From Drouetiella hepatica Uher 2000/2452 (GTDB lineage: Bacteria > Cyanobacteriota > Cyanobacteriia > Elainellales > Elainellaceae): a stretch of DNA of 64,000 bases. The notes under the pieces are model-generated. The model ran no database searches, was not told the DNA's origin, and worked only from the letters and a program-made list of their open reading frames with translations. Of the stretch, positions 59,271 to 64,000 are shown piece after piece; positions within the stretch are counted from its first letter, which is position 1, and every line of letters begins with the position of its first letter. A program made the translations under genes and the position numbers. The stretch lies in contig JAHHHD010000023.1 of the NCBI GenBank assembly GCA_019359505.1, positions 28,095-92,094 of the forward strand, read 5' to 3'.

Positions 59271-60269
59271 TCAAGGCGTTTGTGTTTGAGTCGGGGTAGG
59301 CGTTGAGTCAGGCTTTGTCGCTTCCATCAGTGCCGCAATGCCTTGAAGCCCTGCCAAGAGTGCGCCAATGGCAGCAATTCCTGCAAAAATTAGTTGCCAA
59401 GTTTCCAATTTTCGTTTGGGTTCTGGGCTGCTCGTCAAAGTTGTGGCTTGCTGCGATACAGCCGCTTCTGGCTGAGGCAATGCCTTCAACCACTCGCTTA
59501 CAGATTGAGGACGATCGCCACCTTTCAACTTCATCGCCCAATCGATCGCCTGTCTAGTCTGCCCACTCATACTCTTTGGAAAAACTAGCCTCTTGCCGGG
59601 ATTCTGGCGATCCGCGGCACTTGGAGGCGTTTCTCCTGTCAGCAAAACATACAGCGTTGCGCCCAAAGAATAGACATCCGTATAGGCTCCCCGATCGCCA
59701 CTCCGAGAATACAGCTCCAGAGGCGTAAATCCAGGCGAAATTTCCTCAGTGCGTGTCTGCGTCAGATCCAGCTCAAAGTCTCGCGCCAAGCCAAAATCAA
59801 TCAAGACCGCCTCAGATTTACCGTTGCGAATTCGCATCAGGATATTTCTAGGCGTAACGTCCCGATGCAGCAACCCGTTCTGATGCACGACTTCCAGCGC
59901 TGAGCCAATTTGCCGAACATACTCAAGCGCTTCTGCTTCCGGCAGAATGGGGCGATCGCGCTTATCCAGCGTCGTTCCAGCAATGTACTCCATCGGAATA
60001 CACCAGATGCTATCCTCCAAAAAAGGCTGCTCAGCTTTGACAATGTGGGGATGACGGCACTGAGCCAACTTGAAAGCTTCCTGTACAAATACCTGCTGCA
60101 ACCGATCGCAGTCTAATTGATGCATCGCCTCATCATTCGGCGTTTTAATGACGATCGCCTCACCTTGCGGAGTTTTAGCCAGATAGGTCACACCTAACTG
60201 TCCGACCCTCAGCACATCCTCGATCGTATACCTGCCCTTCTGCAACTGCTTCCCTGGTGCCCAAACCAC
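59271..60269 (-). CDS. Serine/threonine protein kinase with divergent loops
   Basis: Product of 332 residues with a C-terminal membrane helix (about 296-314, LIFAGIAAIGALLAGLQG) and a Thr/Pro tail. The glycine loop is degenerate (LRVGQLGVTYLA), the lysine is in AIVIKTPN, the catalytic loop is HRDVTPRN and DFG is LIDFGLARD. Arg before Asn, as in tyrosine kinases' HRDLAARN, may replace the lost Lys. It is similar to the preceding kinase in the IKTPN and APGKQLQKGRYTI-type start, suggesting duplication. Confidence 0.8.
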   Translation of the reverse strand: MVWAPGKQLQKGRYTIEDVLRVGQLGVTYLAKTPQGEAIVIKTPNDEAMHQLDCDRLQQVFVQEAFKLAQCRHPHIVKAEQPFLEDSIWCIPMEYIAGTTLDKRDRPILPEAEALEYVRQIGSALEVVHQNGLLHRDVTPRNILMRIRNGKSEAVLIDFGLARDFELDLTQTRTEEISPGFTPLELYSRSGDRGAYTDVYSLGATLYVLLTGETPPSAADRQNPGKRLVFPKSMSGQTRQAIDWAMKLKGGDRPQSVSEWLKALPQPEAAVSQQATTLTSSPEPKRKLETWQLIFAGIAAIGALLAGLQGIAALMEATKPDSTPTPTQTQTP

Positions 60270-60404
60270 TGCTGCTCATCGCCTCGATCGTCTGAGCCAA
60301 TTCTTGCACGGATCTTCTAGATTCCTCTAGGTGAAGAGAAACTGCAAAACCGTATTATTTTTAACGTAGCTTTGAGAAAGTAGCCAAATTTGACTTAGTC
60401 AAAA

Positions 60405-60623
60405 TTAGAGAGATTCCCAGTCTTCTCTACTAATATCTGCTTGCTTCAGGATCTTCAACAAAAATGGTTTGCTGATCCCACCCGAATGCGGGTTTGGAAT
60501 TGTAATCTTCAGGCTACCTTTGACCATGTTGAGATGCTTGCCACCAGAGTAAGGTCCTGAAAAACCGCATAGCTTGAGGTAACGAATCAAGTCTCTGTGG
60601 CTGATGGAACCGATTGGCGGCAT
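60405..60623 (-). CDS. hicA: HicA-like mRNA-interferase toxin
   Basis: Product of 72 residues with the HicA core: YLKLCGFSGPYSGGKHLNMV with the catalytic His in GGKH, then ITIPNPHSGGISKPFLLKIL. It cleaves mRNA in related systems. It overlaps the antitoxin gene by one base and is second in the transcript. Confidence 0.85.
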   Translation of the reverse strand: MPPIGSISHRDLIRYLKLCGFSGPYSGGKHLNMVKGSLKITIPNPHSGGISKPFLLKILKQADISREDWESL

Positions 60624-60874
60624 TAGGCAGCTTCCTCCTGCTGAATGCCAAGGCTAATTCCGTCAATTGTAGGCATCTCATGCCCCAGCTTCAATCCCAA
60701 AAGTATCCAACCTTCTAGCGCATCCTGAAGCAGCTCACGACAGTCCTCTAGAGTTTGCGCATTAGTCATCACGCCAGGGCAGGGCAGGATTTCCCCATAA
60801 AATGTCCTGTCTTCCAGCAATTCATAGGTAGCCTGATGCATGGCGGCTTGGATATAAGTTGTCAAGATATTCAT
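60623..60874 (-). CDS. hicB: HicB-like antitoxin
   Basis: Product of 83 residues: AMHQATYELLEDRTFYGEIL then CPGVMTNAQTLEDCRELLQD and LEGWILLGLKLG form the degraded RNase-H-like HicB fold. It is encoded upstream of hicA (order B-A, opposite to E. coli). No C-terminal DNA-binding domain is visible, so autoregulation may work differently. Confidence 0.82.
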   Translation of the reverse strand: MNILTTYIQAAMHQATYELLEDRTFYGEILPCPGVMTNAQTLEDCRELLQDALEGWILLGLKLGHEMPTIDGISLGIQQEEAA

Positions 60875-61053
60875 CGGTGACGATCGACCCGCTACGGATA
60901 TTTACAGCATAGCTTCACAGACAAAGAGCGCGATCGCCTCCCCAAAAATGAACTATTTCTCGCAAGGGCGTAGATAATCTAGACATAATTCATTGCATGA
61001 TCTGTCCAAATCCAAGCATGATCTGTCCAAATCCAATCTTGTGAGCAGTGGCT

Positions 61054-61431
61054 ATGATTCCTGGAGAACTCTTTGTAGAACCTGGCGAAATTGAACTTAA
61101 CGCCGGACGACCCACCACCCAGCTAACGGTTGCTAACACGGGCGATCGCCCTATCCAAGTTGGCTCCCATTTTCACTTTTTTGAAGTCAACCCCGCACTG
61201 CGATTCGATCGCGCTCAGGCAAGAGGGCTACGGCTCGATATCCCCGCAGGCACCGCCGTCCGGTTTGAGCCAGGAGACGAGCGCGAGGTGGCATTGGTAC
61301 CGTTTGTGGGCAGTCGGCAGGTTTACGGGTTAAATGGGCTAATCAACGGCGCATTGGATGCTGATGCCTCAGCTACAGTCGAAAAGCCTGATGCCAAGAA
61401 GAAAAGCGACGGCAAGAAGAAAAAGAAATAG
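61054..61431 (+). CDS. ureB: Urease subunit beta, apparently unlinked
   Basis: Product of 125 residues. [40 protein letters not shown] and [13 protein letters not shown] are the conserved beta-subunit strands. ATG 61054 is the likely start (GTG two codons earlier is possible). A Lys-rich tail ([11 protein letters not shown]) follows the normal end. Alpha and gamma subunits and accessory genes are not next to it in this window, unlike in most organisms. Confidence 0.92.
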   Translation: MIPGELFVEPGEIELNAGRPTTQLTVANTGDRPIQVGSHFHFFEVNPALRFDRAQARGLRLDIPAGTAVRFEPGDEREVALVPFVGSRQVYGLNGLINGALDADASATVEKPDAKKKSDGKKKKK

Positions 61432-61479
61432 GCTAATTCCTCCCTCTATCTCCTCCTCTCTCCACCCAACGAACCTTTC

Positions 61480-62151
61480 ATGCTGCTAGTCACCCTGCCA
61501 TCCATCAACCTAGAGTTCTTGAAAGCCGTCAAAGGCATGGTCTCGATCATCCGCGACCCCAGCCAGACCGAATCTGTTTTCGACATCGTGGAAGGAATGC
61601 GCCACACCGAAGCCAGCAAGTTGGCAGTCGAATACATTAAATCTAAGCCCGGAGTGGCTGAGGTTGTTAAAGAACGGTATCTGGCACCCACGCCCGACCT
61701 GGATAAACTCCTAGAGTGCCCTCCAGAATCTTTGGGCTATGCCTACGCCTCAGCAATGAAGGCTCAAAATTTTGACCCAGAGTTTTATCGCAAAATCGCA
61801 GTAGAAGATGACCTCAGCTACATCTTGCTGCGCTTACGGCAAAGTCACGACATCTGGCACACCGTGACGGGCATGAGTACCGATGCGACGGGCGAGATCG
61901 GCTTACAGGCGTTTAGTCTGGCGCAAACCCACATGCCTTTGGCGATCATCCTCATCGCAGGTGGTTTGCTGAAAACCCTAAAAACCCCAACCGAACTCGA
62001 TCGCCTCCTCGATCGCATCGCCGTAGGCTACCGGATTGGCACAAAAGCTAAGCCTTTCTTGGCACAAAAGTGGGAAGAGGGCTGGGATAAGCCTCTGGCT
62101 GTCTGGCGATCGGAATTAGGAGTCGAGGAAATGCAGGAATACAAGCCCTAG
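61480..62151 (+). CDS. Coq4-like protein
   Basis: Product of 223 residues. The Coq4 zinc/quinone motif is visible as RQSHDIWHTVTGMSTDATGE (HDXXH with a later Glu), plus YAYASAMKAQNFDPEFYRKI. Coq4-like proteins act in ubiquinone biosynthesis; cyanobacteria make plastoquinone, so the role here may be in quinone or isoprenoid metabolism. It begins 48 bases after ureB. Confidence 0.85.
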   Translation: MLLVTLPSINLEFLKAVKGMVSIIRDPSQTESVFDIVEGMRHTEASKLAVEYIKSKPGVAEVVKERYLAPTPDLDKLLECPPESLGYAYASAMKAQNFDPEFYRKIAVEDDLSYILLRLRQSHDIWHTVTGMSTDATGEIGLQAFSLAQTHMPLAIILIAGGLLKTLKTPTELDRLLDRIAVGYRIGTKAKPFLAQKWEEGWDKPLAVWRSELGVEEMQEYKP

Positions 62152-62301
62152 CGATCTGCCAATCTAGCAATCTGCCAATCTAGTAATCTGCCAATTATTA
62201 GACGTGTAGATGGGGAGATGGCAATCCTCATCCACCCATCTACTCATCTCCCCGCCAACTATTACTTGACTACCCACTAGGTAGAGAGCGTTAAGTCACT
62301 T
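62152..62301. promoter_or_regulatory. Repeats and alternative hairpins upstream of the GST gene
   Basis: Three 16-bp-like units of (A/G)ATCTGCCAATCTAGY begin at about 62152. Then two mutually exclusive stems share bases: GTAGATGGG (62206-62214) with CCCATCTAC (62235-62243), and GGGGAGATG (62212-62220) with CATCTCCCC (62245-62253). This may be an attenuator-like leader or a coq4 terminator; function is unproven. Confidence 0.4.
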
Positions 62302-62916
62302 ATGTATAAACTCTATGACTATCGCCCTTCTGGTAACGGTTACAAGGTGCGGCTGTTACTGACGCAGCTTGGTATTCCCTATGAATACATCGAGAAAAAC
62401 ATTATTAAGGGAGAAACGCGTACACCCGAATTTCTGGCAATCAATCCTAACGGGCGGATTCCGGTATTGGAACTAGAGCCAGGAGTTTATCTGGCAGAAT
62501 CAAACGCGATTTTGATTTACCTGAGCGAATCAACCGCATTTTTGCCAAGCGATCGGCTCAATCGCGCCTATGTCATGCAGTGGCTCTTTTTTGAGCAGTA
62601 TAGCCACGAACCCAACATTGCCACCTCGCGCTTTATTATGTCCTATCTGCAAAAAACAGATGAGTATCGAGAGGTGCTAGAGAAAAAGCGTGAATTAGGC
62701 TATGCGGCGCTGGACGTGATGGAGAAACGGTTGGCGGATCATCTTTTTCTGGTGGGTGACTACTACACCATTGCCGATATTGCGCTATTCGCCTACACCC
62801 ATGTGGCTGAAGAGGGCGGCTTTAGTCTAGAGCCGTATCCAGGAATTCGAGCTTGGATCGATCGCATCAAGAACCAGCCCGACCATATCCAGATCACTCA
62901 ATCTCATCTTGCTTAG
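62302..62916 (+). CDS. Glutathione S-transferase family protein
   Basis: Product of 204 residues of GST fold. N-terminal thioredoxin-like domain (YDYRPSGNGYKVRLLLTQLG with the Ser/Tyr site, IPVLELEPGVYLAESNAILI) and all-helical C-terminal domain (LVGDYYTIADIALFAYTHVA) are complete. Substrate class is unclear. A palindromic element follows. Confidence 0.92.
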   Translation: MYKLYDYRPSGNGYKVRLLLTQLGIPYEYIEKNIIKGETRTPEFLAINPNGRIPVLELEPGVYLAESNAILIYLSESTAFLPSDRLNRAYVMQWLFFEQYSHEPNIATSRFIMSYLQKTDEYREVLEKKRELGYAALDVMEKRLADHLFLVGDYYTIADIALFAYTHVAEEGGFSLEPYPGIRAWIDRIKNQPDHIQITQSHLA

Positions 62917-62939
62917 GATCGCGTACACAATAAAGCCCC

Positions 62940-62988
62940 ATAGTTTTTTGGAAGTGTCGCGCTCCGCACGACACCCCCAAAAAACTAT
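62940..62988. repeat. Intergenic hairpin downstream of the GST gene
   Basis: TAGTTTTTTGG (62941-62951) pairs with CCAAAAAACTA (62977-62987); the apex GTGTCG-CGCTCCG-CACGACAC contains GCTCCGC, the complement of the GGA apex. Confidence 0.65.
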
Positions 62989-63012
62989 TACAGGCTAATT
63001 AATTTTTGGGTA

Positions 63013-63035
63013 TTGCTAATCCCAGGGATTAGCAA
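63013..63035. repeat. Short perfect palindrome, family D end sequence
   Basis: TTGCTAATCCC (63013-63023) and GGGATTAGCAA (63025-63035) pair perfectly around one base, followed by CGCC, the family D right end. Confidence 0.6.
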
Positions 63036-63210
63036 CGCCAATTTTTGATCCTTAGTAAAATTATGTGATGGAAAATATTGCTCTTTGTTGCTGTTGAGTA
63101 ACCCAAAGTGACGTTTTGAAAATTCTCCGTAATCATGCGGTTATTTTTATAGGAGTGTAGCTCTTAAGCTTTATTTAAGAAGATCTGGTTAGAAATCTAG
63201 CAGGCTACCT

Positions 63211-63936
63211 ATGCTCAGCGCCGATCAATTAATTTCCTATGCCGCCGCTTCAATTGACACCTGCGCAACTGAGGAACTACAGCATCGCCTGAGCCTTTAC
63301 CAAGTGTTTCTCAAGCTTTATGAACAGCATCGCGGTTTGCTAGATGAGATCTTGAATCTCGAAAATTCGGGCAGCAAATCCTTGGCAGGTGTGACCCTTC
63401 CCTACGTACAGGGTGTCGTTTTAGACAACACAGTTCATTTAACAACGAACCTCTTGCAGGGCAAAACTCAGATGCTGTTCCAGCCCCAACAGGTTTGGAT
63501 ACTGGGGCGTGACCCGCACAAAGCCAGCGTTGCGGTTCAGGAGGGTCGCCTGTCTCGCTGCCACGCGGCAATTCACTACATCGCCGACAAAGGTTTCTTC
63601 CTAGCGGATTTGGGCAGCAGGAACGGCTCATTCATCAACGGCGAACGAGTCTGGCGATCGACTCTCTTAAAAGATGGCGATCGCATTCGCTTGGGCAGCC
63701 TATCTTTTGTTTTCTTCCTCTGCCAGACAGCACAAACGCTCGAACCTCTGTCGCCTGAGATGCTAGCTCACCAAGAGGTGAAGCAATTTTTGACTCATTT
63801 GCCCGCAGGTGGCTATGAGACTAGACAGGAGGCTGGGCAGGAGTCGCAGCCATCTAGGGACGACAGTGTATCCGTATCCGTCAATTCACTCCAAGGTACC
63901 TTTACATTCATGCATCTTGATGCGGACTCTCAGTAG
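63211..63936 (+). CDS. FHA-domain protein
   Basis: Product of 241 residues. A ~70-residue N-terminal helical region precedes a forkhead-associated domain (about 88-170): WILGRDPHKASV, SRCHAAIHYI, LADLGSRNGSFINGERV and LKDGDRIRLGSLSF, the phosphothreonine-binding strands. The C-terminus is Glu/Gln/Ser-rich and disordered. Such proteins read out Ser/Thr kinases, and two lie within 6 kb; this link is inference. Confidence 0.88.
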   Translation: MLSADQLISYAAASIDTCATEELQHRLSLYQVFLKLYEQHRGLLDEILNLENSGSKSLAGVTLPYVQGVVLDNTVHLTTNLLQGKTQMLFQPQQVWILGRDPHKASVAVQEGRLSRCHAAIHYIADKGFFLADLGSRNGSFINGERVWRSTLLKDGDRIRLGSLSFVFFLCQTAQTLEPLSPEMLAHQEVKQFLTHLPAGGYETRQEAGQESQPSRDDSVSVSVNSLQGTFTFMHLDADSQ

Positions 63937-63950
63937 ATCGCAATTTAGGG

Positions 63951-63979
63951 TTTTGTGGCGCGCGGAGCGCGCCACAAAA
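63951..63979. repeat. GGA-apex hairpin at the window end
   Basis: TTTTGTGGCGCGC (63951-63963) and GCGCGCCACAAAA (63967-63979), loop GGA. Same stem as the loopless palindrome at 36617-36638, and both lie next to AGCTGGATT. Confidence 0.7.
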
Positions 63980-64000
63980 ACCAAAAAGCTGGATTTAAAA

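Noticed and set aside
1..64000. tRNA, rRNA or CRISPR arrays
   Set aside because: No TTCGA-loop cloverleaf, ribosomal RNA or regular spacer-repeat pattern was found; the palindromes are dispersed and lack spacers.

Overview
The window looks like a cyanobacterial chromosome segment. The evidence is the very frequent HIP1 octamer GCGATCGC inside genes, a Psb35-like photosystem II protein, a red/green cyanobacteriochrome kinase, and cyanobacterial family proteins such as DUF1824, DUF3352 and SpkB-type kinases. The many dispersed palindromes and large signalling proteins suggest a filamentous or Leptolyngbya-like lineage. That last point is inference. No rRNA, tRNA, CRISPR array, prophage or complete insertion sequence was seen.

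Layout. 1-5.4 kb: the 3' part of cobN (cut by the window edge), an SpkB-type Ser/Thr kinase, a tiny lipoprotein gene and a thioredoxin-TPR protein. 5.4-14 kb: the aa3-type respiratory oxidase locus, with ctaC-ctaD-ctaE on the minus strand and ctaA-ctaB divergent, followed by a DrrAB-like ABC exporter. 14-25 kb: housekeeping and small genes (psb35, sulfiredoxin, ychF, marC, a DUF3352 protein, a divergent histidine kinase, cysH). 25.5-30.6 kb: a light-response pair, a kinase with three tandem red/green cyanobacteriochrome GAF domains plus a DXCF-like fourth GAF, and an FeS cryptochrome/photolyase. 30.8-37.5 kb: an ABC-F ATPase, gpmI, secG and exported proteins. 37.5-43.3 kb: a two-partner-secretion outer-membrane transporter with a CHAT-TPR protein, and a LuxR regulator. 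43.6-46.6 kb: a STAND (NB-ARC-like) NTPase with two small downstream genes. 46.6-53 kb: NfeD-like, accD, RodZ-like, DUF1824 and MocR genes. 53-57 kb: NTF2-like, DinB, AraC, azlCD and a phosphatase-like gene. 57-64 kb: two atypical Ser/Thr kinases, hicBA, an unlinked ureB, a Coq4-like gene, a GST and an FHA protein.

The main structure that ordinary gene calls do not explain is a set of about 20 short intergenic palindromes. They fall into families with conserved ends (for example TATAGC...GCTATA) and often a conserved apex (GCGC-GGA-GCGC), while the stems differ between copies and vary in a compensated way. One 95-bp copy (47229-47323) is bordered by a 10-bp near-perfect direct repeat that looks like a target-site duplication, so at least this family appears to move like a miniature mobile element. 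Other points worth a second look are the triple cyanobacteriochrome kinase, the mosaic base composition of the STAND gene, the unpaired TpsB-CHAT pair, and a 16-bp tandem repeat array that forms the 3' end of the MocR gene.

All calls come from reading the sequence and the translated frames. No database search was run, so family names rest on recognised motifs and synteny.
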